In this document: piece by piece, positions 1-9,295 of the stretch | Layout of the letters: every line of letters starts with the position of its first letter | How positions within the stretch are numbered: position 1 is the first letter of the stretch | NCBI RefSeq assembly: GCF_963975415.1 | Contig: NZ_CAXBGN010000012.1 | Coordinates: forward strand, 62,001-126,000 | Direction: 5' to 3' | Length of the DNA: 64,000 nt | Source of the DNA: Kriegella sp963975415 | GTDB taxonomy: Bacteria > Bacteroidota > Bacteroidia > Flavobacteriales > Flavobacteriaceae | The notes under the pieces: model-generated | What the model saw: the letters and a program-made list of their open reading frames with translations, nothing else | What the model was told of the DNA's origin: nothing | The model's database searches: none | Position numbers and translations under genes: made by a program

Positions 1-2948
1 CCATTGTAATTGAAAATAGTCAGTGGTTTTTCCGCTGTAATGTAGATGCGGGTTCTAGGGATTCCGTTTTGGTCTCCTTTTTTATTAAGGGTATACCCAA
101 GGGTGATATTCTGTATTCTGAAAAAATCACCATCTTCAATAAAGAAATCGCTCAATCTTTGGTTCCAGCCTTTTCGTATTCCTGCCGAGGAAGGATAGCT
201 GTTGCTCGTGCCTTCGCCATGCCATCGGTTAACGGCAAAGTCGCGGTCCCAGTTGGTGTCGTTGGTGAATATGACCTCACCGCGCTTCCGGTTCAGTATT
301 TTATTTCCTCCTTGTCCCAATGCGGCAGCAGAAAAATCCCATCCTTTGTAATCGAATCCTAGATTAAACCCGAAGGAATAGGAAGGCAGGTATGAGCCCA
401 ACACCACTCTGTCATCATCGGTGATGCCATCGATACCATCTTGGTCCTTGAACTTAAGGTCACCCGGAACGATAGGTCTGTTTGCAGCAATTTCTATCTG
501 GGCCGCGGGATCGGCGGCAATTTCTGCTTCATTTTGGTATACTCCCGCAACTTCGCGCCCGTAAAATGCGAAAATAGGTTGGCCTACTATTGACCGCTGT
601 CTGAACTCTGCCGAACCTGCATCGATATGGGGTGCACCATTAAGGTCTAGAACTTCATTATGAAGCGTGGCAAGATTTCCTCCGACGTTGTAGCTAAAAT
701 CTTCGGAAACTTGTTTGGTCCAATTTAGGGCCAATTCAAAACCGGAATTCCGAATTTCACCCACATTTTGTCTTGTAGCATCGGGAATCAGCGGTACTTC
801 AACGGGTATAACGGCATCTTTGGTATCCCTGACATAATAATCGGCTTCCAAAGATAAATTGTTATTAAAAAGACGCGCGGAAATACCTGCGTTCACCTCT
901 TCGGTAACTTCCCATTTCAGAGCCGTAAAATTACTACTGGTATTGACTCCGCTGAACATGGTGTCACCAAAAGCGGTAGTTACTACACTCGAGGTAATCG
1001 ACCCTTCACTTGAGGGAACTTTATCGTTCCCCAATTTACCCCAGCTTCCACGTAACTTTAAAAAATCGAAGACGCCATTGGCTTCCATGAAGTTCTCTTC
1101 CGATAGCACCCAACCTACACCTACCGTAGGGAAATAACCCCATTTTTCCTGGTATTTGTTGGTTCCGTCTGCCCGATACGTACCGTAGAGTAGATACCTG
1201 TTGTCATAGTTATAGGAGACTCTTCCGAAAAAGGATAGACCGTATTCCCTACGACCATCGTCGCCAACATCATCTTGTACAATGGTCTGTGCTTGATCCA
1301 GATAGTAAGCTTCTTCGCCGGATAATGGGAAATTCAATCCCTTGGCTTCCAATTGCTCATAGGACTCGTCTCGGAAGGATGTTCCTCCCAAAAGTGTAAG
1401 GTTGTGTTTTCCGAAGGCTTCGATATAAGTCAGGGTATTGTCCCAGATTTGATTTGAATACGTTTCGTTTCTTTTGATCAGCTCAGAATTTTCACGTTGA
1501 AACCCATTTCCTATGAAGTAGGGGAGCCGAACTTCCCTCCGCTCAACTGTTTCGAAATTGTGGTTGTACGCCGTTTTAAAATTTAATTTGTTGGGAATAA
1601 TATGCACTTCGGCATAAAAATTAGCCAAGACATTTCTAATCTTCGATCGAAGTTCGCTGTTGTCCATTATAGGAAACGGATTTTGACCGCCGCGATACCC
1701 TAAATCTTGTGCATTGGCATAATTTGTTGGGAAGACATTAGGGTCTTGGGCAAGCTGTTCGTCAAAAACCGGAAGAATGGGAACGGCAAAATAAGCACGG
1801 CGCCAAGCAGAGTTTTCAGCATCGAACCGGGTAGCATTACTTATCACCACGTTTCCACCAATAGTCAAACCCTCATTTACCTTAAAATCTATTTTACTTC
1901 TCAGGTTGAATCGTTCATACTCGTTCTTCATTTTTAAAATACCTTCTTGGCCAAAATAATTGGCCCCAATGGCATAGGTTGCATTTTCGCTCCCTCCCGT
2001 GACCCCTATACTGTGATTTTGAATTAGGGCAGGTCTCGTTATTTCATTGTACCAATCTGTATTCACATTAGGTACATTAGGGTTGATGCGACTTCTACCA
2101 TACCGTTGCATCGCATTTTGAATAAATTGATTGTCGGGTTCGGATCCCGATTCGAGGGCAAGGGTTGTGAATTGCTCCGAATTTGCCAGTTTCAACACAT
2201 TTTGTGCCACTTGATAACCAGAGTAACCATCATAGGTTATTTCCGGTTTTTTATTGTAAGCCCCTGATTTTGTTTCAATAAGTACTACGCCATTCGCGGC
2301 ACGTACGCCATATATTGCCGCTGCAGAGGCATCTTTCAATACCGAAATGGAAGTGATATCCGCGGTATTTAAGAAATCAATGTCATCGAAGAACATTCCG
2401 TCAACGACATACAAAGGTCCTGAGGCATCTGAATCATAGGATCCGATTCCGCGTACACGTATGGTGGGTGATTGACCGGGGCCACCACTGTTTACGACCT
2501 GCAAGCCTGCCACCTTACCTTGTAAGGCTTGCATTGCTTGTCCCGTTGGTGTGGCGGCCAATTCCTCTGCTTTTACGGTAGTGATTGAAGATGTCAAATC
2601 TTTTGACTTCATTTCGCCATAGCCAATAACAACCACTTCGTCGAGTGCTTGGGCATCGGCTACTAGCGTAATGGTTAAGGTCGTTTGCCCTTCGATCGGA
2701 ATTTCTTGGGAAGTGTACCCAATATAGCTAATCGCAAGGGTACCTCCGGACGGTACATTGTCTAGGGTGAAATTACCGTCAAAATCGGTTTGGGTTCCTG
2801 TAGTAGTGCCTTTTACTATAACCGAAGCTCCTGGTAATGGACCTTGGTTATCCGATACGGTTCCAGAAACCGATATGCCGTCTTGAGCATAAATGGTTAT
2901 TTGGAGCAGTAAGAAGCATATCGGTAAAAAAATGTTTCTTATTTTCAT
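1..2948 (-). CDS. SusC/RagA-type TonB-dependent outer-membrane receptor (partial, C-terminus outside the window)
   Basis: The minus strand reads open from ATG at 2948 to the window edge, about 980 codons. A signal peptide ending near Tyr-Ala-Gln (residue 22) precedes a CarboxypepD_reg-like domain (about 25-95: GTVSDNQGPLPGASV, DFDGNF). The TonB-box/SusC signature ALDEVVVIGYG sits at 101-111. The plug follows (SSITTV, GLQVVNSGGPGQ, RVRGIGS, PLYVVDG, VLKDASAAAIYGVRAANGVV), then barrel sequence (SFFGRVSYNYDNRYL, GTYRADGTNKY). The family imports oligosaccharides or peptides across the outer membrane with a SusD lipoprotein, which would lie just left of the window. The regulator gene lies upstream in the same orientation. 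The family call is firm; the substrate cannot be told. Confidence 0.97.
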   Translation of the reverse strand, partial: MKIRNIFLPICFLLLQITIYAQDGISVSGTVSDNQGPLPGASVIVKGTTTGTQTDFDGNFTLDNVPSGGTLAISYIGYTSQEIPIEGQTTLTITLVADAQALDEVVVIGYGEMKSKDLTSSITTVKAEELAATPTGQAMQALQGKVAGLQVVNSGGPGQSPTIRVRGIGSYDSDASGPLYVVDGMFFDDIDFLNTADITSISVLKDASAAAIYGVRAANGVVLIETKSGAYNKKPEITYDGYSGYQVAQNVLKLANSEQFTTLALESGSEPDNQFIQNAMQRYGRSRINPNVPNVNTDWYNEITRPALIQNHSIGVTGGSENATYAIGANYFGQEGILKMKNEYERFNLRSKIDFKVNEGLTIGGNVVISNATRFDAENSAWRRAYFAVPILPVFDEQLAQDPNVFPTNYANAQDLGYRGGQNPFPIMDNSELRSKIRNVLANFYAEVHIIPNKLNFKTAYNHNFETVERREVRLPYFIGNGFQRENSELIKRNETYSNQIWDNTLTYIEAFGKHNLTLLGGTSFRDESYEQLEAKGLNFPLSGEEAYYLDQAQTIVQDDVGDDGRREYGLSFFGRVSYNYDNRYLLYGTYRADGTNKYQEKWGYFPTVGVGWVLSEENFMEANGVFDFLKLRGSWGKLGNDKVPSSEGSITSSVVTTAFGDTMFSGVNTSSNFTALKWEVTEEVNAGISARLFNNNLSLEADYYVRDTKDAVIPVEVPLIPDATRQNVGEIRNSGFELALNWTKQVSEDFSYNVGGNLATLHNEVLDLNGAPHIDAGSAEFRQRSIVGQPIFAFYGREVAGVYQNEAEIAADPAAQIEIAANRPIVPGDLKFKDQDGIDGITDDDRVVLGSYLPSYSFGFNLGFDYKGWDFSAAALGQGGNKILNRKRGEVIFTNDTNWDRDFAVNRWHGEGTSNSYPSSAGIRKGWNQRLSDFFIEDGDFFRIQNITLGYTLNKKGDQNGIPRTRIYITAEKPLTIFNYN

Positions 2949-3031
2949 AATTGTTCAATAATTGAGTTATAATTTTATTGAGTTGTTAGATGTGATAGCA
3001 AGATATTAAATAGGGAGGGTGAAGTAGTTGC

Positions 3032-3156
3032 TGTAGCCTACATAAAAATTACATCAGCTTATTCATCTATTCAAACTGCCTATAGACGGGACTTTGCAGT
3101 AGTACATCTGCCCGTTCCTTTTAAATTTTTAACAAAGTGATGTAGTAATGATGTAG
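3032..3156. promoter_or_regulatory. Candidate control sites upstream of the SusC gene
   Basis: The 263-base gap between SusC and its regulator holds an 11-base palindrome TGTAGCCTACA (3032-3042). It also holds two direct copies of TGATGTAG (3138-3145 and 3149-3156) 11 bases apart, about one helical turn. The reverse complement of CTGATGTAA occurs at 3049-3057. Repeated TGATGTA words on one helix face suit a dimeric LuxR-type regulator such as the one encoded next door. Binding is inferred only. Confidence 0.4.
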
Positions 3157-3211
3157 TCGTATAAAGCTATGGAAATGAGATAAGTGGGCTGCTTGTGAGA
3201 GTTGGGTCCGC

Positions 3212-5968
3212 CTATTTGAACTTAATTAGGAAGTTTGATAGGTTTTGCGAGCTGTCAATACCTAGTTTTTTCCTTAAGCGATAGCGATGTATTTCGACGC
3301 CTCTTATGGTGATGGCCATGAGTGGTGCAATTTCTTTACTAGACAGGTTCATCTTGAGATAGGCACAGAGCTTCAGGTCTTTTGGTGTTAAGTTTGGGAA
3401 TTGGCTTAACAGATTTTCAAAAAAATCGTCATGGAGCTCTTTAAAATTCAATTCAAAATTCTTCCAATCCTTATCTTCATTAATAGAGCCTTCCAGCTTT
3501 TTCATAAAGGAACGATAGCGTTGTTGGCTACCAAATTTATCTTTGTTCATTAGCAATATGTTCTTTAGCTCGAGGATCAATTGGTTTTTTTTGGCCATGT
3601 TCATGGTAGTACTTGCCAACTCTTTTTGTTTTAACCTTATTTCCTTGGCTAGTTTTTCCTTTTCAAGATTGGCTATATGTTCGGCCCGTTCACGCTCTAG
3701 TTGTTGTTTTAGTTTGTTGTGCCGACGTTCCAACTTTCGTCGATTGTATAGCCTTACCAGTAAAATCAAACCAACAAATGCCAAGAAATAAACTACAAGA
3801 CTCACTTTTGAGAGGTACCAGGGCGGAGTAATTTCAAATGAGACCAGCTTGGGAGACGACTTTTTGTTGTTCATGCCAACAGTGAAAATGCTTAAGAGAT
3901 AGTCGCCATGAGGAAGATTCTGAAAGGTTATGGCTCCCTTGTCAAGGTAGGATGACTGTGTTTTTGCTCCTGATAGTTCATAGTAATATCGCGGCCGAAT
4001 AAGGCTGGGAGCCGCTATCTGCAAAACGATGTCTTGCGAACGGCCAAAGGGTATTTCAATATGTTCGACATTAATGTCATACGAGTGTTCTTTATCTTTA
4101 AAATATTGGAGGGTTGGAGTAGGAAGGGAAAATCTATCAAGTGTTTCGTTAAGCTGTGAAAGGTTAATTCGGGCAAAACCGTCGCTCAATGTCAAATAAT
4201 ATATCGAATCGTTCAATGCAAATATATTCTTGGCATCAGGAACTAACCGCTCTTGTAAATTGGGTTCCGATATAAAAATGGTATTGTCTTTTAAATCAGT
4301 AAAACTTATTTCTTTGTCACCTTCATTATCATTAAACCAAAAGAAATCACCATTGTGGCTTATAAGCTCTTCAAAATTATAGGGTTCGAATTCTTTGAAA
4401 ATCGCTATTTTTTTTAAAATAGGGTCATACTTGTACCAAGTACCCTCACTTTGAACCACAATTTGGTTTTTTATATTATAAAGTTTTATGTTGTAGTCAT
4501 TTGGAATTACATCTGGCCCAAATTCTTGAGTTTCGATGATTTCATCATAAGTTTCGTTCAACTTGAATCTGAACAAACCTTTATACGGATGCGCACCCCA
4601 TAAGACGTAATCATCTTCGAAACACAGTTGTTTTACAGGAAAGGAAATTTTTTTTATTCGGTCTACGCGCCAAGACGTGTTACTGTCCCTTGTGTATTTG
4701 GCTATTCCGGTATAGGTGCCTTGTAAAAAAGTATTCTGTTGTTCGGGTACCCTTACCCACTGATAACCCCCAGCTATTGGAGAAATTTTCTCCAAAACAT
4801 CCCCACGTACTTTAAAGGTTCCCGTATTATGACCAGCGAGCAAATCACCATCCATAGTTTCCAAATCCCATACGTGGCCTTGCGAACCTTCGACAAAGCG
4901 CAAAGCATTGTTTTCAAAGAAATAAATTCCCGTATTACTGCCTAAATATAGCACGCTATCGTTTATGGCCATATCGTAAACTGTTCCTAAAGCGCCACTA
5001 TGATCTGTGAAATAGCTCAAGGGTGTGTTTATTCTGATGCGGTCTAAACCGTTGTCAAGACCGACCCATAATTGCTCTTTAAATTGGGTCATTGATAATA
5101 CTGTGTTGTTTTGCAGTCCGGTCTCGCGATTCAGATTTTTTGTTTTTTTGTTTTTTTGATGGTATAGATATATACCATTTTTGATAGTGCCAAAAGCAAT
5201 TTCGCCAGAGTCAAGTGGGAGCATCTTATTGAGTTGGTATTGTCTAAGAACATTGTTTATTTCTTCGTCCCATACGGTAAATTTACCATCCTTTAACAGA
5301 AAACAACCATGCAGTTTTGTTCCAACGAGCAGCCCGTCTTGAAAGGGTATAACGTCGATCACGGCCTTATTGGTTAATAGGGCGTTGTCATTCACTGGCA
5401 CAAGTTTTTCGTTTTGGAACCGAAAAAGTCCAATATTGCTTGCAGATACCAACACTTCATTATTGTGAATCGTGACATTTGTGATTACCTGATCTGTATC
5501 CCAAACTGTGATTCTGTTATTTTTATAGTGATAAATGGTGGAAAACGATCTGAATATAATGGCATCACCAAAGGGTACTATTTGCCAGAACTCCTCATTC
5601 GTAAATTCGTGATCTTCGATGAGGTGGGTAAGGGAAGTATACTCGAATAGTCCGACCTGGTTTTTTGTCCAATAACCAAATTCTTCATACGATCCTGTAT
5701 ATATTTTGTTTCCAATTGAGACTACTGATCTGACGATGGTATTGTTGGGTAGCCGATTCAAAATCCATTCTTCACCGTTGTAATACAGGAGGCCTTGGCT
5801 ATTGGCTACAAAAAGCTCCCCGTTTTGATTAACAGTTACGCCCCAGTTTTGACTCGCGGCGTTGTATTCGAATATTTTATGGTTGTAAATGGGAGGCAAT
5901 AAATCTTGACCCCATAATGAAGATGTGACGGAAACAAAGAAAAAAATACAACCCAGATAAAATTTCAT
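3212..5968 (-). CDS. Hybrid sensor/regulator: beta-propeller, Y_Y_Y domain, one TM, coiled coil, LuxR-type HTH
   Basis: A protein of 918 aa from ATG at 5968; a TTG three bases upstream is also possible. A signal peptide (about 1-21) leads into a long periplasmic region with propeller-like repeats (VTVNQNGELFVANSQGLLYY, LWVGLDNGLDRIRI). A Y_Y_Y (triple tyrosine) domain follows at about 655-720 (PRYYYELSG, LPHGDYLLSIF). Then come one TM helix (LVVYFLAFVGLILLVRLY), a charged coiled coil and a C-terminal helix-turn-helix (LTPKDLKLCAYLKMNLSSKE, GVEIHRYRLRKKLGI). No histidine-kinase or receiver domain is present, so it is a one-component membrane regulator. It probably senses a glycan signal and controls the adjacent SusC gene; that pairing is inferred from position. 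Confidence 0.88.
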   Translation of the reverse strand: MKFYLGCIFFFVSVTSSLWGQDLLPPIYNHKIFEYNAASQNWGVTVNQNGELFVANSQGLLYYNGEEWILNRLPNNTIVRSVVSIGNKIYTGSYEEFGYWTKNQVGLFEYTSLTHLIEDHEFTNEEFWQIVPFGDAIIFRSFSTIYHYKNNRITVWDTDQVITNVTIHNNEVLVSASNIGLFRFQNEKLVPVNDNALLTNKAVIDVIPFQDGLLVGTKLHGCFLLKDGKFTVWDEEINNVLRQYQLNKMLPLDSGEIAFGTIKNGIYLYHQKNKKTKNLNRETGLQNNTVLSMTQFKEQLWVGLDNGLDRIRINTPLSYFTDHSGALGTVYDMAINDSVLYLGSNTGIYFFENNALRFVEGSQGHVWDLETMDGDLLAGHNTGTFKVRGDVLEKISPIAGGYQWVRVPEQQNTFLQGTYTGIAKYTRDSNTSWRVDRIKKISFPVKQLCFEDDYVLWGAHPYKGLFRFKLNETYDEIIETQEFGPDVIPNDYNIKLYNIKNQIVVQSEGTWYKYDPILKKIAIFKEFEPYNFEELISHNGDFFWFNDNEGDKEISFTDLKDNTIFISEPNLQERLVPDAKNIFALNDSIYYLTLSDGFARINLSQLNETLDRFSLPTPTLQYFKDKEHSYDINVEHIEIPFGRSQDIVLQIAAPSLIRPRYYYELSGAKTQSSYLDKGAITFQNLPHGDYLLSIFTVGMNNKKSSPKLVSFEITPPWYLSKVSLVVYFLAFVGLILLVRLYNRRKLERRHNKLKQQLERERAEHIANLEKEKLAKEIRLKQKELASTTMNMAKKNQLILELKNILLMNKDKFGSQQRYRSFMKKLEGSINEDKDWKNFELNFKELHDDFFENLLSQFPNLTPKDLKLCAYLKMNLSSKEIAPLMAITIRGVEIHRYRLRKKLGIDSSQNLSNFLIKFK

Positions 5969-6109
5969 CAAACAAAAATGGTGGATTTATGTAATACAAT
6001 ATCCAAAGAAGATACAAAAAACAATTTTGCTCCTTTTCAAAAATAAAAAACTGAAGATCCAAAAATTTCCGGTATATGGCCGACTTTCGTGAAAAGGTAG
6101 GTTAAACCG

Positions 6110-7177
6110 CTATTTTCCTCTGGCAGTTAACTTTCGCGATACTGTTTCCTCCATATACGTCACTTTGTCCAAGGCTTTCTTTGAGAAATCGAACAAGCTC
6201 AAACACCTGTCTAAATTCTGATTCTCATAGGCAACTTTGTAATATACGTTTCCCATAAGGTAGTCTGTGAGCGCTCTCAAGCCGTGAATAAATGGCATAA
6301 ATACTGCTCCTAAGGGCAATGTATTTATTTCTTCTTGAGTTAAAAAGGGCTCAACACCGGCGATTCCATCAACGAAGGCCTCGAACAATGTATTTTCAAA
6401 AGTTATTTTTTCGAATTGCTGCTCATCTTCAGGAGCTGTATTGACAATGGTACGTACAGCATCCCCGAAATCATAATAGAAATATCCCTTCATAATGGTG
6501 TCCAAGTCAATCAGGCAAAGCGCTTGATTCCCTTCTTTTTTAAAGAGGATGTTGTTGAGTTTGGTGTCATTATGACATATGCGGACGGGAATCTTTCTTT
6601 TTGAAAATTCGAGCAACAAAGGCAACGTTTCTTGGGCGAAGATGATAGCTTTTTCAGCCGTATTTTTCCTTTCCTCAGCGGTAGTCAACAAGGCGGATTC
6701 GAATTGATTCTTTCGAAGGCTTAAATCATGAAATTTAGGAATTGTATCAACAAATTCATCATAAGGTGCTTTTTCCAACAGCTGATGAAATTTACCTACT
6801 ATGGTTCCCGCTCCTGAAGCTATTTTGGCCTGTGTTGTCGTGTCATAGGCGGTTGTGCCGTCGATATAGGTCATCAGCCGCCAATAATTCTCATCAATTT
6901 TGGTAAAAGTGCTTCCTTCTGCGGTTTCGACCAAGGTAATACGCGTGTATACCTGATCTTGTAAAAAATCAAGTGCGGTACCAATGTTCTTCATTAGACC
7001 CGTGACGTTTTCAAAAACAATATGGTTGACCCGCTGTAGAATAAAAAGGGGAGTCTCCTCGGCCATGACCAAAAACGTATCGTTTATAAAACCTTGGTTT
7101 ATAGGTCTAAATGAATAGTCTTTTTTCTCAATTATAAAATGACCGAGAATTATATGTAAGTCCTGAGTGGTTTTCAA
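6110..7177 (-). CDS. Aminoglycoside-phosphotransferase-fold sugar kinase (NahK / 'mucin desulfatase' type)
   Basis: A protein of 355 aa with the APH/choline-kinase fold. The catalytic loop ICHNDTKLNNILF and the metal-binding LIDLDTIMKGYFYYDFGD are intact. Relatives in Bacteroidota, often labelled mucin-desulfating sulfatase, include N-acetylhexosamine kinases of the NahK type, which make HexNAc-1-phosphate. The only usable start here is TTG at 7177. It is preceded by seven sense codons in the same frame after the upstream gene's TAA, so the two genes are separated by one stop in a single reading frame and 21 bases. It is very likely co-transcribed with the nucleotidyltransferase upstream. The exact sugar substrate is inferred. 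Confidence 0.8.
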   Translation of the reverse strand: MKTTQDLHIILGHFIIEKKDYSFRPINQGFINDTFLVMAEETPLFILQRVNHIVFENVTGLMKNIGTALDFLQDQVYTRITLVETAEGSTFTKIDENYWRLMTYIDGTTAYDTTTQAKIASGAGTIVGKFHQLLEKAPYDEFVDTIPKFHDLSLRKNQFESALLTTAEERKNTAEKAIIFAQETLPLLLEFSKRKIPVRICHNDTKLNNILFKKEGNQALCLIDLDTIMKGYFYYDFGDAVRTIVNTAPEDEQQFEKITFENTLFEAFVDGIAGVEPFLTQEEINTLPLGAVFMPFIHGLRALTDYLMGNVYYKVAYENQNLDRCLSLFDFSKKALDKVTYMEETVSRKLTARGK

Positions 7178-7198
7178 TAGATTCGAATATGCGCTACG

Positions 7199-8086
7199 TT
7201 AATTCCACAAAGGTGTCTTGTAGCCGTTATTTTGGGTCATTTCTTGCAATTGATCAACAGCAAATTGACGATCTTCGGAGTACGTGACCCCAAACCAGTT
7301 GCTGTTTGCAGGTACAACACGCACATTTGCTTTGTCTTCTGCATACATATCTTGAATGACGATTGGTAGATACAATTCGGAGTTTTTGATTCGATCTTCA
7401 TCTTTTAAAAACACCTCAAATTCATTTTCTACGTAATCAAAGAACGATGGGCGGCATACCCAAAAATTCATACTTACCAATTCTTCACCGCTAAACTCGA
7501 GCCCGGTATCGGTGTCTTTAACGACATTGCCTTGCTTTTCTAGCTTTAGTCGCTCATCTACCGATATAAAATTGTTGTCTCCGTCCATTTTACAAACTCC
7601 TCTGGAAACAGATCCGTATTCTGAAAGGGTATCTTTTAAGGTGTAACCCATTAAAGCAAATTCGGTATCATCGGTACTATTTTTTATGAAATTTGAAGCT
7701 GCTTCGAAGGCGCTCTTTCCATAATAATCATCGGCGTTTATAACTGCAAAAGGACCTTTGATGACATTGCGCGCCGACCAAACTGCATGTGCGGTGCCCC
7801 ATGGTTTTTCACGTTGGCCTTCAAAGGTGGAAGATGCCGGTAAATCTGTAAGTTCTTGCGATACTACATCGAACTTCACACCCTCTGGTAATCTGCCGGC
7901 CATGTGTTCTTTTAAAAAATCAATATTTGCCTTTTGTGTAATGACTACGATGTGGTCAAATCCGTTCTCAATGGCATCATACATACTGAATTCCATTAAA
8001 AACTCACCTTGAGGACCAAGATCATCAAATTGCTTTAACTTGCCATACCTGCTACCTCTTCCGGCAGCCATTAAAAGTAGTGTCAT
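7199..8086 (-). CDS. Sugar-1-phosphate nucleotidyltransferase (NTP_transferase family)
   Basis: A protein of 295 aa starting LLLMAAGRGSRYGKLKQFD, a variant of the GxGxRxxxxTxxxxK nucleotide-binding loop of sugar nucleotidyltransferases. FAVINADDYYGKSAFE carries the catalytic-metal Asp pair. ATG at 8086 is in clear position. It sits 21 bases upstream of the APH-type kinase, in the same frame and direction. The simplest reading is a two-step route: kinase makes sugar-1-phosphate, then this enzyme makes the nucleotide sugar (UDP-HexNAc or similar). The donor nucleotide and the sugar are not determined by what is visible. Confidence 0.83.
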   Translation of the reverse strand: MTLLLMAAGRGSRYGKLKQFDDLGPQGEFLMEFSMYDAIENGFDHIVVITQKANIDFLKEHMAGRLPEGVKFDVVSQELTDLPASSTFEGQREKPWGTAHAVWSARNVIKGPFAVINADDYYGKSAFEAASNFIKNSTDDTEFALMGYTLKDTLSEYGSVSRGVCKMDGDNNFISVDERLKLEKQGNVVKDTDTGLEFSGEELVSMNFWVCRPSFFDYVENEFEVFLKDEDRIKNSELYLPIVIQDMYAEDKANVRVVPANSNWFGVTYSEDRQFAVDQLQEMTQNNGYKTPLWN

Positions 8087-8271
8087 AATTTTGATTTTAA
8101 AGGGGCAAAAATAGGTTTTTGAAGTTAAAAAACCAGTTTCTAGTGTTTTACTTGTGTAAAGTTTTCCATTTACCGATGATATCAGTGCCGTAAAAGAGTG
8201 CTCAAGTATGGGTTAATGCTTGATGAAACTCATTAGTTTTCTGTAAGAGAAGAAATCTTTAGCGAAAAAAG

Positions 8272-9141
8272 CTATGGATTTAACATTGGAAACAATCTTT
8301 TGAGTTCTTCCTCCGAGGGTTGCTTTCCATATTCACAAATTTCAAATCCTTCCACATGTTGCACTTCCGCCCCTTTCTGACCATACCATTTTTCTAGGGT
8401 TTTCAGCGCCGCTTCATTGGGTGCATCTTTACGCCAATTAGCTAACATTTTTAATCTGGCATCAGTTGTTTTGGGAACTTTATCCAAGGCACCCGACGTC
8501 CAGGGCAACCATTCGAAAAATTGCGATTCGTGCGCTGCCATCGCATAAATCTTCTGGTCGAATACTTTGTCAATATTGATGACAATATCAGGTTCGAACG
8601 GATTAGGTTTTTGAAAATGATCGGCCGAATACATAAAAACCGGGTTCGCTTTTAATGGAGGTACATCTTTTGCTATGTTGGGCACGATGACCATATAGGC
8701 CGCATCTTGGATCAATACGCCAGTATATCTGTGGTCTGGGTGGTAGTCGTTGGGTCTAGGGGCAATGACGATATCAGCTTGCCACTTTCTTATTTCCCGA
8801 ATTACTTTTAACCTGTTTTCCAAGGTGGGCATCAATTCCCCATCGTGATTGTCGAGTACAGTATAGGTCACCCCAAATCGTTTGCCGGCCTCTTGGGCCT
8901 CTGCCAAGCGTATTTTGGCAAGTTCGTCGCCTCCCTTTATATGGTGTCCGGCATCTCCGTTGGTGAGCGATACGAATTTTACGTTATGGCCCATTTGTGA
9001 AAACAATATCGCGGTGCCTCCCGCATCGATATCGCAATCATCAGGGTGGGCTCCAAAAACAATGATGTTTAGTTTGTCTTCTTGTGACAAACCAAAAGAG
9101 GCAAATAGTAGTAGACAGAATAACAAAGGAGTGCGTATCAT
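8272..9141 (-). CDS. Secreted PIG-L/LmbE-family deacetylase
   Basis: A protein of 289 aa with a signal peptide (MIRTPLLFCLLLFASFGLSQ). The family zinc site is present: FGAHPDDCDIDAGG (AHPDD) near residue 32, and a downstream RPNDYHPDHRYTG carrying the second zinc ligand. The LmbE/PIG-L family removes N-acetyl groups from GlcNAc-type substrates. Secretion and the neighbouring kinase and nucleotidyltransferase genes suit a role in amino-sugar glycan breakdown in the periplasm. Substrate is inferred. A 185-base gap to the nucleotidyltransferase suggests a separate transcript. Confidence 0.88.
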   Translation of the reverse strand: MIRTPLLFCLLLFASFGLSQEDKLNIIVFGAHPDDCDIDAGGTAILFSQMGHNVKFVSLTNGDAGHHIKGGDELAKIRLAEAQEAGKRFGVTYTVLDNHDGELMPTLENRLKVIREIRKWQADIVIAPRPNDYHPDHRYTGVLIQDAAYMVIVPNIAKDVPPLKANPVFMYSADHFQKPNPFEPDIVINIDKVFDQKIYAMAAHESQFFEWLPWTSGALDKVPKTTDARLKMLANWRKDAPNEAALKTLEKWYGQKGAEVQHVEGFEICEYGKQPSEEELKRLFPMLNP

Positions 9142-9295
9142 TACGGCATTTGGTTTTATGACGATTTCGTTATCTCAGGAGTCCTAATCTCTTGTTGGTT
9201 TAGACTATCCTCGAAAAGGTCATTTTATTTCGTATGAATTTACATTTTTTTGCGCAAAATAATAGTCAGCTTTTCGCTTAATTCGGAACAAGGGT

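Noticed and set aside
69..1937. Several plus-strand reading frames of 76-97 codons
   Set aside because: They are antisense to the SusC gene, which reads through the whole stretch with clear family motifs.
3212..5968. Hybrid two-component histidine kinase
   Set aside because: The C-terminus has a coiled coil and a helix-turn-helix but no H box, GHKL ATPase or receiver domain.
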